The position numbers were made by a program, and so were the translations under genes. The notes beneath the pieces were generated by a model. The model did not search any database. It saw only the letters and a list, made by a program, of their open reading frames with translations, and was not told the DNA's origin. Source: an uncultured Prevotellaceae bacterium (GTDB lineage Bacteria > Bacteroidota > Bacteroidia > Bacteroidales > Muribaculaceae). Taken from it: 11,588 nucleotides of DNA. The stretch covers positions 1 to 11,588 of the forward strand of contig CAMFSS010000037.1 of assembly GCA_945983195.1 (NCBI GenBank), written 5' to 3'. Position 1 is the stretch's first letter; the number at the start of each line of letters is the position of its first letter. Shown here one piece after another: positions 1 through 6,187 of the stretch.

Positions 1-144
1 GTTCCGCGATGCCAAAGGAAGCGCATCGAGCATTTACAGGCTTATAACCTTGAAAAAGGCTACTGCGCAATGCTAATCTCGCCTGAGGGCAAGATTGTGG
101 CAGTGAATCCTTCGGCAGAAATTATTGAGAATTACATCGGCTGA
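1..144 (+). CDS. 3' end of an unrecognised gene (partial, 47 codons visible)
   Basis: Reading frame 1 is open from the window edge to a TGA at 142-144 and gives 47 residues, ending ...SPEGKIVAVNPSAEIIENYIG. The peptide has a balanced, globular-looking composition (CAMLISPEGKIVAV would suit a beta hairpin). A strong hairpin terminator starts 24 nt after the stop, which supports a real gene end here. Frame 2 is also open from the edge but stops at 74-76 after 24 codons and is a weaker candidate. I do not recognise the family; too little of the protein is visible to assign a function. Confidence 0.55.
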   Translation, partial: VPRCQRKRIEHLQAYNLEKGYCAMLISPEGKIVAVNPSAEIIENYIG

Positions 145-168
145 GCCGATACTTGACAACATCAAAAA

Positions 169-193
169 GAGCCTTGTGGAGGCTCCTTTTTTT
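169..193. terminator. Bidirectional intrinsic terminator
   Basis: GAGCC (169-173) pairs with GGCTC (181-185) around a 7-nt loop. A T-run follows at 187-193 on the plus strand, and an A-run precedes at 164-168, which acts as the T-run for the minus strand. It sits between the convergent ends of the upstream plus-strand gene (stop 142-144) and hrpB (stop 240-242), so it can serve both. Confidence 0.8.
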
Positions 194-239
194 GTTTTAG
201 GGGGTTACGGTTATACGTATTTGGCTTTACGGGGGGCTA

Positions 240-2708
240 TTACTTTGTGCGCCGTGTGCCACGCACGGCTTCGGCATCGAGCGGATTGTCGGGCCAATAG
301 TGCTTCGGGTAGCGTCGGCGTAATTCTTTCCGCACCTCGAAATAGGTGTTTTGCCAAAAACTTGCAAGATCCTGAGTGAGCTGCACAGGCTTGAATCCGG
401 GCGACAACAGTTCCATCAGCAAAGGGCGGCGACCGTCGTCGATGCGCGGAGTGTCGGTCATTCCAAAACATTCCTGAAGCCTCACGCTCAGCACAGGAGC
501 CTCGGCACCGGGGCGGTAGTCGATGCGTATGCTGCTGCCCGACGGAACACGGATTGCTGCCGGGGCTATGCGGTCGACTGCAAGTTGCTGCTCATAACCC
601 AACATGCCCCAAATCACATCGCAAAGCGGAATCTTGTGCAATTCGGCGGCCGTCGACGCTTTGGCGGCATATAGCGTCAGCCACTCGTCGGCGTGCGACA
701 GAATGGCACCGGTGCCAACATCGGGCAGCGACAGCTCGGGATGCCACTCGGCAGCGGCTGCCACCCGGCGTTGCAGGCGTTGTACTGCATCATCGAAATT
801 GAGCAGACTAAGCCCCTCCCTTTTCACGGCGGCAATTACGGTTTCCATAATCTTTTCACGACCAGCATCGTGAAGCGGCTGCGAGGACAAGACAAGAGAG
901 CCGATGCGCATCTCGCGCTGTGCTACGACGCGACCTTCGCGGCTGTTCCAAGAAATATTGTCGTAGGCAGTAGCCATATCGGCAATGTCGGCAATTCGGA
1001 GCGGTGATGCAAGGAATATGCGTGCGCCAAGCGATGCAACTGCAAGAGAGTCGTATGCCGACAGCGCATCGCCGGTGTCGATATTCACCCTGTTGCCGCT
1101 CGCAAGACGGAAGCAGCAGTGCCCGTCGGCGAGGGCAATGCGTTCGGGATAGGCATGGGCGATGAGGCGGCCGGTGACAAACGGGTCGGGAGCACAATTG
1201 TCGGTGGCTGATGTGCGTGCAAGTTTCGAATATTGGGCAGCAATGCTTATGATTCTGTTCCAGCGACCGCCGGCATTGCCGCGGCGGCGAGTGGAGCGGA
1301 GCATGGAAATGCGCAAATTGATGTCGGCAGAATTGTCGGCAGCCATAGGGTCGCGCTCTTCAAGCAGGGCGGCAATGTCGGCGGCAAGGCATTTTTCCTC
1401 GGCAGTAGATGCCACGGCAATCATCTGCGCTATGCGAGGATGGCACGGAATGGCTTGCAGTTTCTTGCCGTGAGAGGTGATGCTGCCATTGAGGTCGACG
1501 GCACCAAGTCCTTGCAACAGCTTCTGGGCTTGAACAATATGCGCGCGAGGGGGCAGGGTGAGCCATGGGAGGTCGGCGATGCGGCTGCCGTCCCATGCGG
1601 CGATGTCGAGTGTGACGGGGGCAAGGTCGGCATTGAGTATTTCAGGCGTGCGGGAATCGTTCATACGCAGTTCGGTGGCTTTGGTCCAAAGCCGATAACA
1701 CACACCGGCAGCCACACGCCCGGCACGTCCGCTTCGCTGGCGTGCCGTATCGAGGGAAATGCGCACCGTCTCAAGGCGGCTTAGACTGTTTCGCGCATCG
1801 AAAACGAGCGACTTGCACAAACCGGAGTCGACTACCACACGCACCCCTTCAATTGTGAGCGACGTTTCAGCCACCGGAGTGGCGAGAACCACTTTGCGGC
1901 GACCGTGCGAGTCGGGCATAATGGCTTCGCGCTGCTGCTGTGGCGACAGCAAGCCATAGAGCGGACATACCACGGTGTCACCGAGGGCAGAGCCAAGCAT
2001 TTCCGTGCATCGCATGATTTCGGCTTGCCCCGGCAGAAACGCCAGAATGTCGCCCTCATGGCATCGGTGAGCCATGCTGACGGTACGTGCCACTATCTCG
2101 GCACAGTTGTCGGGTGTAGCCTCTTCGCCGTGGCGAATTTCCACATCGTGCATCTTCCCCTCACTCTCAATGAGCGGTGCACCGATGGCACTGCAAATGG
2201 AAGCTGCATCAATCGTAGCCGACATGATGACGATTTTGAGGTCGGGACGCACAATCTCCTGAATTTCGCGCACAAGAGCAAGAGCAGTGTCGGAGGCGAG
2301 GCTGCGCTCGTGAAATTCGTCGAAGATGACGGTGTCGATGCCTTCAAGCGTGGCATCGTCGACAATCATTCGGGTGAGAATGCCTTCGGTGACAACTTCA
2401 AGACGCGTGTTGTGACCGATGCGAGAGTCGAAACGAACGCGATAGCCCACGGTGTCTGCCACACGCTCGCCAAGCATCGAAGCCATGCGTCCTGCAATCT
2501 GGCAGGCAGCGATGCGGCGAGGTTCGAGCATTACCACTTTCCCATTGGGAACGGCGTGGAGATTGGTTAGAGGGAGCAGGGTTGACTTTCCTGCACCCGG
2601 AGGTGCTGTGACAACCACGCGCTTGTGGCTTTGTAGCAATTCATTGACCTTGTCGGCTATTGAGCCGACAGGAAGAAGCTGCATATATTGTGATTCCAGA
2701 ATGTTCAT
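240..2708 (-). CDS. hrpB: ATP-dependent helicase HrpB (DEAH/RHA family)
   Basis: 822 aa, close to the ~810 aa usual for HrpB. Visible motifs: Walker A APPGAGKST (35-43), motif Ia EPRRIAA (62-68), DEFH box (130-133, DExH type), SAT (163-165), motif V around ATPVAETSLTIEG (276-288) and arginine-finger motif VI QRSGRAGR (324-331). The C-terminal HrpB-specific domain ends in the hallmark RRRYPKHYWPDNP (about 788-800 onward). The family consists of nucleic-acid-stimulated ATPases/3'-5' helicases of poorly defined cellular role; involvement in RNA metabolism is usually assumed. Start: ATG at 2708 lies 3 nt after the stop of the upstream helicase gene, indicating an operon and possible translational coupling. 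An alternative ATG at 2684 (MQLLPVGSIAD...) matches the usual HrpB N-terminus better. No separate promoter is visible. The gene ends before the bidirectional terminator at 169-193. Confidence 0.93.
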   Translation of the reverse strand: MNILESQYMQLLPVGSIADKVNELLQSHKRVVVTAPPGAGKSTLLPLTNLHAVPNGKVVMLEPRRIAACQIAGRMASMLGERVADTVGYRVRFDSRIGHNTRLEVVTEGILTRMIVDDATLEGIDTVIFDEFHERSLASDTALALVREIQEIVRPDLKIVIMSATIDAASICSAIGAPLIESEGKMHDVEIRHGEEATPDNCAEIVARTVSMAHRCHEGDILAFLPGQAEIMRCTEMLGSALGDTVVCPLYGLLSPQQQREAIMPDSHGRRKVVLATPVAETSLTIEGVRVVVDSGLCKSLVFDARNSLSRLETVRISLDTARQRSGRAGRVAAGVCYRLWTKATELRMNDSRTPEILNADLAPVTLDIAAWDGSRIADLPWLTLPPRAHIVQAQKLLQGLGAVDLNGSITSHGKKLQAIPCHPRIAQMIAVASTAEEKCLAADIAALLEERDPMAADNSADINLRISMLRSTRRRGNAGGRWNRIISIAAQYSKLARTSATDNCAPDPFVTGRLIAHAYPERIALADGHCCFRLASGNRVNIDTGDALSAYDSLAVASLGARIFLASPLRIADIADMATAYDNISWNSREGRVVAQREMRIGSLVLSSQPLHDAGREKIMETVIAAVKREGLSLLNFDDAVQRLQRRVAAAAEWHPELSLPDVGTGAILSHADEWLTLYAAKASTAAELHKIPLCDVIWGMLGYEQQLAVDRIAPAAIRVPSGSSIRIDYRPGAEAPVLSVRLQECFGMTDTPRIDDGRRPLLMELLSPGFKPVQLTQDLASFWQNTYFEVRKELRRRYPKHYWPDNPLDAEAVRGTRRTK

Positions 2709-2711
2709 TTG

Positions 2712-4712
2712 CTACTTTTTGCGGAGTTTGCGTGCAGAGGTCCGGTGTTGCTCGGCCTGTTCGGTGAGGTTGATGCGCTCATAGACATCGGCAAGAGCTT
2801 CGTGTATTTCGGGGTTGTTTTTGCACAGACGGAGCGACTTTTTCAGGGCAATCATTGCGCCGGGGTAGTTTCCGGAGCGGAATTTTAGCAATCCGAGCTG
2901 AAGCAGAGGCTCATAGTCCTTAGGTGACAGCTTGGTGGCGGCATCGAGCAGCAGTTCGGCTTCATCATCGTTGCCAAGCGACTGCATCAGAGAGGCTTTG
3001 CCCTTTAGCGCCTCTACGCAGTCGGGATTCAGGCGCAGAGCCTTATTGAAGTTGGCGAGAGCCGAGCGTTGCGATATTTCGTCAGATGAATCGAGCAATG
3101 AGCAGCCAAGCGACGCAAATTCATTGGCAAGCGAGGCAAGAGTGTCGGCCTGCTCATCGAGGCGTATATTAAGACGGTCGATTTCGTCCTGCAATGTGTT
3201 GATTCTGTTTAGCTTGTAGCGTATGAAGCGTTGTGCAAGCTGATTGTTGAGAATGGGCATATTGTCGTTGGCCTCGGCAAATCGGCATATAGCCGAGCCG
3301 AAGTCACCGGCATCGAAAAGGTAAGAAGCCTCGGAAAAGAGACGCAAAGCGTTGGCACGGCGCAGGGCATCGGCGATTAGGCGGTTGTCATTGAAAGAGC
3401 GGCTAAATTCCACCACATGGCGGTTTACGATGATGTCGCGCAGGCGAATGGGCTGGCGCAGTGTGATGCCTTCGAGCGAAGTGCAGCGCGAGAGGGCAAC
3501 GTAGGTCTGTCCGCTGGAGAAAGCACCGCCTGCAAGGTCGATGACGATGTTGTTGAACGTCAGTCCTTGGCTCTTGTGTATGGTTAGTGCCCATGCAAGT
3601 TTCACAGGGAACTGTGTGAAAGTGCCGAGCACGGTTTCCTTTATGCGCTTTTCTTTTTCGTCGTAGTCGTACTGCATATTTTCCCATTGCTCGGGTTCGA
3701 GAGAATAGGAATGACCGTCTTCGGTCTCGACAACGATGTATTCGTCGCCAAAAGCGGCGATTTTGCCAAGAGTTCCGTTAATCCATCGCTGCGTGCGGTC
3801 GTTGCGAATGAAAATCACCTGAGCACCCACTTTCAGAGTCAGTTCTTGCGATGTAGGGAGGTTTTGCAGCGGAAAAGTGCCCTCGATGATTCCCGAGAAA
3901 GTGTGCTCCTCGGTGGTCAGTTCGGCGAGGTGGCTTTCGTTGATGGTGTCGACGGTGTCGCGTCGTGAAGCGAGAGTCATCACGAAGTCGTCGGCATGAA
4001 TCTGTTGCTGCTGCGAGTAGCGCGAGTTGACCACCTGAATGTCGCGCTCGGAGGCTTGGTTGAGACGGATTTTGTCGAGCAGAGAGATTAAGGCAGCGGC
4101 GCTCTGCCGATAGATTTTCTGCAACTCGATGGGAACAAGCTTTATTTCGCTGAAAGCGCGTGCATTGAAGAAGAAAAAGTCGGGGTAGTAGTGGCGCAGA
4201 ATGTCGCGCATATCGGGAGTAATCACCGGTTCGAGCTGGAAGATGTCGCCTACGAAAAGTAGCTGCTTGCCGCCGAAAGGCTCACGCATATTGCCATTGT
4301 AGATGCGAAGTACGCGGTCCATGAAGTCGATCATGTCGGCACGCACCATCGAGATTTCGTCGATTATAATCAGGTCGAGTTCTTGGATTATTTTCACTTT
4401 CTCTTTTGGATAGCGGAGCGTCTTGCGTATTTTCCGTGGCGAGTAGTCGGGGTCGTCGGGGATAAGCGGTTTCAGCGGCATCTTGAAGAAAGAGTGCATC
4501 GTCATGCCGCCCACATTCACGGCAGCTATGCCGGTGGGAGCCAGCACGATATGCTTCTTTCGAGTGACTTCGCAGATGTATTTCAGGAACGTACTCTTGC
4601 CAGTTCCTGCCTTTCCGGTGAGGAAGACCGACTGGTTGGTGTCGGTAATGAGGCGGAGCGCATTCTGGAACTCCGGATTGTCGGTGTCGATGTCGGAAGG
4701 AATCTTGTTCAT
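2712..4712 (-). CDS. Pif1-like (SF1B) DNA helicase with C-terminal coiled coil and TPR repeats
   Basis: 666 aa. Helicase motifs are complete: Walker A GKAGTGKST (33-41), motif Ia APTGIAAVNVGG (58-69), Walker B LIIIDEISM (114-122), motif III VGDIFQLEPV (154-163), the YRQ arginine motif (201-203), an OB/2B-like insert around INGTLGKI (311-318), motif V TIHKSQGLT (377-385) and motif VI YVALSR (404-409). This is the Pif1/RecD-like superfamily 1B set, implying a 5'-3' DNA helicase that may act on forks, R-loops or G-quadruplexes (family knowledge). After about residue 440 the protein changes: helical segment 440-490, a likely coiled coil near 500-535 (LNRINTLQDEIDRLNIRLDEQ...), then about three TPR-like helix pairs (about 533-660: ALANFNKALRLNPDCVEALKGKA, EPLLQLGLLKFRSGNYPGAM and following), suggesting protein-protein contacts. 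First gene of the operon with hrpB. The ATG at 4712 is preceded by AAATTTAG and a good -7 box. Confidence 0.9.
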   Translation of the reverse strand: MNKIPSDIDTDNPEFQNALRLITDTNQSVFLTGKAGTGKSTFLKYICEVTRKKHIVLAPTGIAAVNVGGMTMHSFFKMPLKPLIPDDPDYSPRKIRKTLRYPKEKVKIIQELDLIIIDEISMVRADMIDFMDRVLRIYNGNMREPFGGKQLLFVGDIFQLEPVITPDMRDILRHYYPDFFFFNARAFSEIKLVPIELQKIYRQSAAALISLLDKIRLNQASERDIQVVNSRYSQQQQIHADDFVMTLASRRDTVDTINESHLAELTTEEHTFSGIIEGTFPLQNLPTSQELTLKVGAQVIFIRNDRTQRWINGTLGKIAAFGDEYIVVETEDGHSYSLEPEQWENMQYDYDEKEKRIKETVLGTFTQFPVKLAWALTIHKSQGLTFNNIVIDLAGGAFSSGQTYVALSRCTSLEGITLRQPIRLRDIIVNRHVVEFSRSFNDNRLIADALRRANALRLFSEASYLFDAGDFGSAICRFAEANDNMPILNNQLAQRFIRYKLNRINTLQDEIDRLNIRLDEQADTLASLANEFASLGCSLLDSSDEISQRSALANFNKALRLNPDCVEALKGKASLMQSLGNDDEAELLLDAATKLSPKDYEPLLQLGLLKFRSGNYPGAMIALKKSLRLCKNNPEIHEALADVYERINLTEQAEQHRTSARKLRKK

Positions 4713-4734
4713 CTAAATTTAGCTTTTCAGAATG

Positions 4735-4742
4735 CAAAAGTA
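4735..4742 (-). promoter_or_regulatory. Promoter -7 box of the two-helicase operon
   Basis: On the minus strand this reads TACTTTTG, an exact match to the Bacteroidales -7 consensus TAnnTTTG. The distance to the helicase ATG (4712) leaves a leader of about 15-20 nt. No good TTTG -33 element is found 19-21 nt upstream, so the call rests on the -7 box alone. The box lies in the 93-nt gap downstream of the neighbouring membrane-protein gene, so the helicase genes probably have their own start of transcription. No convincing terminator is seen in that gap. Confidence 0.5.
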
Positions 4743-4805
4743 GATAAAAATCCCGAAATTTCTACATCTGCATGATGAAGAATTATTCAGGGTGGGGGCT
4801 GGGCG

Positions 4806-5801
4806 TTACTGCATCATGGCGCCGAACACGAAGGAGGCGAGGAGCATGGTGACGGCGAGCGACTGTAGCCAACCGATGATGATGCCACGGCGAGAAGCTG
4901 TGGTCTTGTCGATGAGCACAACGCACACCACTTTCAGCACCAGGAACAGCCCCATCATCACAAGTGCAAACGGAGTTGTGGCTATACTGCCAAGCACTGA
5001 GCAAAGTGCCAGATAAAGCCCCTTAATCACAAAATAGGCTGCCGAGGAGAATAGCAATGCCACGCACACTGCAAGTCGGGCAAGATTGAAGCGTGAACTG
5101 AAACGGCTGTGATATTTTGTAGCAATGCGCTGCACTGCCACGAATGCCGCGATTGGGAAAATCGACGTAGCCCGTGGAGAAATCAGATCGTTGGCATAGA
5201 GCAGTCCACACACCACCAAGAGCGAGGCAATTATGAGTGTCAGCCAGCCTATTATCCTTGCGTTTTTCGCCCGGTCATCGGCTGAAATGGGCGTGAAATG
5301 GGTTTCCGGAACCTTTTTTTGAGGCGGTAGGGCATCTTTGGGAGTATTCATATATTCCACCATTTCTTGAAAGGTTGGCTCTTTGTAGCTGTCGTGGCGC
5401 GAAGGTGTGCCATTGCCGGGATTCTTTTTGCTCACGCCGGAATACACGAGGTAGTCGTCATCTTCATCTACATCTACATCTTCCTCGTCTTCGTCGTCCT
5501 CAAAATCGATGTAATATTTATCTCTCTGCACCGATTCAGGAGTGGGCCTACGAAGCTTCATGATGGTTTCGGCATCACATCCGGTGACGATGTTGAGCTT
5601 CTTCATTTCGCGGAGCACACGCAGCGTGTGGAACTCCACTCCATATCGCCACGGGTCGCCACCTGGAAGCGACTGGTCGCCCAACGACTGTTCCATTAAG
5701 ATGTCGAAAGCCTCTCTGTTGAGGTCGTTGAGCGAAACGTCCTCCTTGGCAAGAATAGCCCGGAACTCATCATCACTAATATTCCAATATCCAACTTTCA
5801 T
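4806..5801 (-). CDS. Multi-pass membrane protein of unknown function with acidic linker
   Basis: 331 aa from ATG 5801 to TAA 4806-4808. The frame is open further to a TTG at 5858, but that TTG is part of the -7 box TAAATTTG and would lie upstream of the transcript, so ATG 5801 (MKVGYWNISDDEF...) is chosen. Residues 1-95 form a soluble, probably helical domain (includes GGDPWRYGVEFHTLRVL). Residues 99-116 are almost all Asp/Glu, followed by a polar linker to about 175. About five hydrophobic segments follow: 182-204, 210-226, 238-262, 275-297 and 306-330. No signal peptide; the N-terminal domain should be cytoplasmic by the positive-inside trend (inference). I do not recognise a family. It stands alone: the next minus-strand gene is 93 nt away and has its own -7 box. 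Confidence 0.75.
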   Translation of the reverse strand: MKVGYWNISDDEFRAILAKEDVSLNDLNREAFDILMEQSLGDQSLPGGDPWRYGVEFHTLRVLREMKKLNIVTGCDAETIMKLRRPTPESVQRDKYYIDFEDDEDEEDVDVDEDDDYLVYSGVSKKNPGNGTPSRHDSYKEPTFQEMVEYMNTPKDALPPQKKVPETHFTPISADDRAKNARIIGWLTLIIASLLVVCGLLYANDLISPRATSIFPIAAFVAVQRIATKYHSRFSSRFNLARLAVCVALLFSSAAYFVIKGLYLALCSVLGSIATTPFALVMMGLFLVLKVVCVVLIDKTTASRRGIIIGWLQSLAVTMLLASFVFGAMMQ

Positions 5802-5820
5802 GCTAAATTGAGGTTTATGG

Positions 5821-5838
5821 CGCTTCACAAATGAAGCG
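5821..5838 (-). promoter_or_regulatory. Leader hairpin of the membrane-protein gene
   Basis: CGCTTCA and TGAAGCG form a perfect 7-bp stem with a 4-nt loop. It lies inside the predicted ~50-nt 5' leader, ending 19 nt before the ATG at 5801, between the -7 box (5856-5863) and the start codon. It could affect mRNA stability or translation. No T-run follows on either strand, so it is not an intrinsic terminator. Confidence 0.5.
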
Positions 5839-5855
5839 ATTGAAGTAGCTATCGG

Positions 5856-5863
5856 CAAATTTA
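5856..5863 (-). promoter_or_regulatory. Promoter -7 box of the membrane-protein gene, overlapped by a 14-bp palindrome
   Basis: On the minus strand this reads TAAATTTG, an exact TAnnTTTG match. A TTTG (5887-5890) lies 23 nt further upstream, slightly beyond the usual 19-21. The perfect palindrome AATTTAGCTAAATT (5858-5871) overlaps the box and could be an operator, or just AT-rich chance. The predicted leader to ATG 5801 is about 50 nt. Confidence 0.55.
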
Positions 5864-5916
5864 GCTAAATTCTGTGAATTTACCGCCAAAGCAGAATAAA
5901 AAAGGGGGGGATATTA
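5864..5916. other. Non-repeat part of the divergent intergenic region, with A6-G7 tract
   Basis: Non-coding, AT-rich DNA between the minus-strand promoter and the repeat array. It contains a homopolymer pair, six A (5898-5903) then seven G (5904-5910), the longest G run noticed here. Nothing else recognisable. Confidence 0.5.
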
Positions 5917-5967
5917 ATAAATTAGGCTGCGGCTCGGCAATAGGCAAATTAAAAACTGACGTTTTTA

Positions 5968-5999
5968 TTTGCAATTGCGCTCGCCTTGCGCTAATTTTG
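5968..5999 (+). promoter_or_regulatory. Consensus Bacteroidales promoter in repeat unit 1
   Basis: TTTG at 5968-5971, 20-nt spacer, TAATTTTG at 5992-5999. This matches the published primary sigma consensus TTTG-N19-21-TAnnTTTG at every defined base. Transcription would start near 6005 and run through units 2 and 3 into the gene at 6188, giving a ~180-nt leader with two hairpins. Confidence 0.65.
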
Positions 6000-6050
6000 G
6001 ATAAATTAGGCTGCAGCTCGGCAATAAGCAAATTAAAAACTGCGTTTTTA

Positions 6051-6082
6051 TTTGCAATTGCGCTCGCCTTGCGCTAATTTTG
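6051..6082 (+). promoter_or_regulatory. Consensus Bacteroidales promoter in repeat unit 2
   Basis: TTTG at 6051-6054, 20-nt spacer, TAATTTTG at 6075-6082; spacing and boxes are identical to unit 1. The predicted leader to ATG 6188 is about 100 nt and contains the unit 3 hairpin. Confidence 0.65.
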
Positions 6083-6131
6083 AATAAATTAGGCTGCGGC
6101 TCGGATTATCAAAAATAAAAATGATTTTTAT

Positions 6132-6162
6132 TTTGTTAATCGCTCGCCTTGCGCTAATTTTG
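6132..6162 (+). promoter_or_regulatory. Consensus Bacteroidales promoter in repeat unit 3, proximal promoter of the PEGA/FGE gene
   Basis: TTTG at 6132-6135, 19-nt spacer, TAATTTTG at 6155-6162. Although the centre of this unit has a different sequence, both boxes and a permitted spacing are kept. It lies 25 nt before ATG 6188, giving a short leader of about 15-20 nt, typical for this group. Best candidate for the main promoter of the downstream gene. Confidence 0.75.
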
Positions 6163-6187
6163 TAACAGAAATATTTTTTGGATAATT

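Larger units (their letters stand above)
5917..6163 (+). repeat. Three tandem copies of an 80-84 bp hairpin repeat carrying promoters
   Basis: Units are 5917-6000 (84 bp), 6001-6083 (83 bp) and 6084-6163 (80 bp), each starting ATAAATTAGGCTGC and ending CGCTCGCCTTGCGCTAATTTTG with a variable last base. Units 1 and 2 differ by three substitutions and one deleted base. Unit 3 keeps both ends but has a different centre. Each unit can fold on itself: the outer arms AAATTAG/CTAATTT pair. In unit 1 CAAT/ATTG pair further in, and an AT-rich inner stem (5944-5956 with 5961-5972) closes a TGAC loop. Units 2 and 3 have TGC and TGA loops. The array fills the space between the divergent promoters and the start of the PEGA/FGE gene at 6188. 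There are no spacers and no coding content. Confidence 0.9.

Noticed and set aside
125..379. 84-codon plus-strand ORF over the first terminator
   Set aside because: It spans the terminator hairpin and the antisense of the hrpB 3' end, and starts inside the end of the previous gene; not credible.
1905..2570. 221-codon plus-strand ORF
   Set aside because: Antisense to the conserved hrpB helicase core; a shadow of biased codon use with no recognisable protein features.
5802..5858. N-terminal extension of the membrane protein from a TTG at 5858
   Set aside because: The TTG is the last part of the -7 box TAAATTTG, so it would be upstream of the transcript; the ATG at 5801 fits the leader better.
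5874..6077. 67-codon plus-strand ORF across the repeat array
   Set aside because: It is produced by reading through two nearly identical AT-rich repeat units; the peptide is a duplicated artefact and lies in non-coding promoter DNA.
5917..6163. CRISPR array
   Set aside because: The units are directly adjacent with no unique spacers, are 80-84 bp long and contain internal palindromes and promoters; no cas genes are present.
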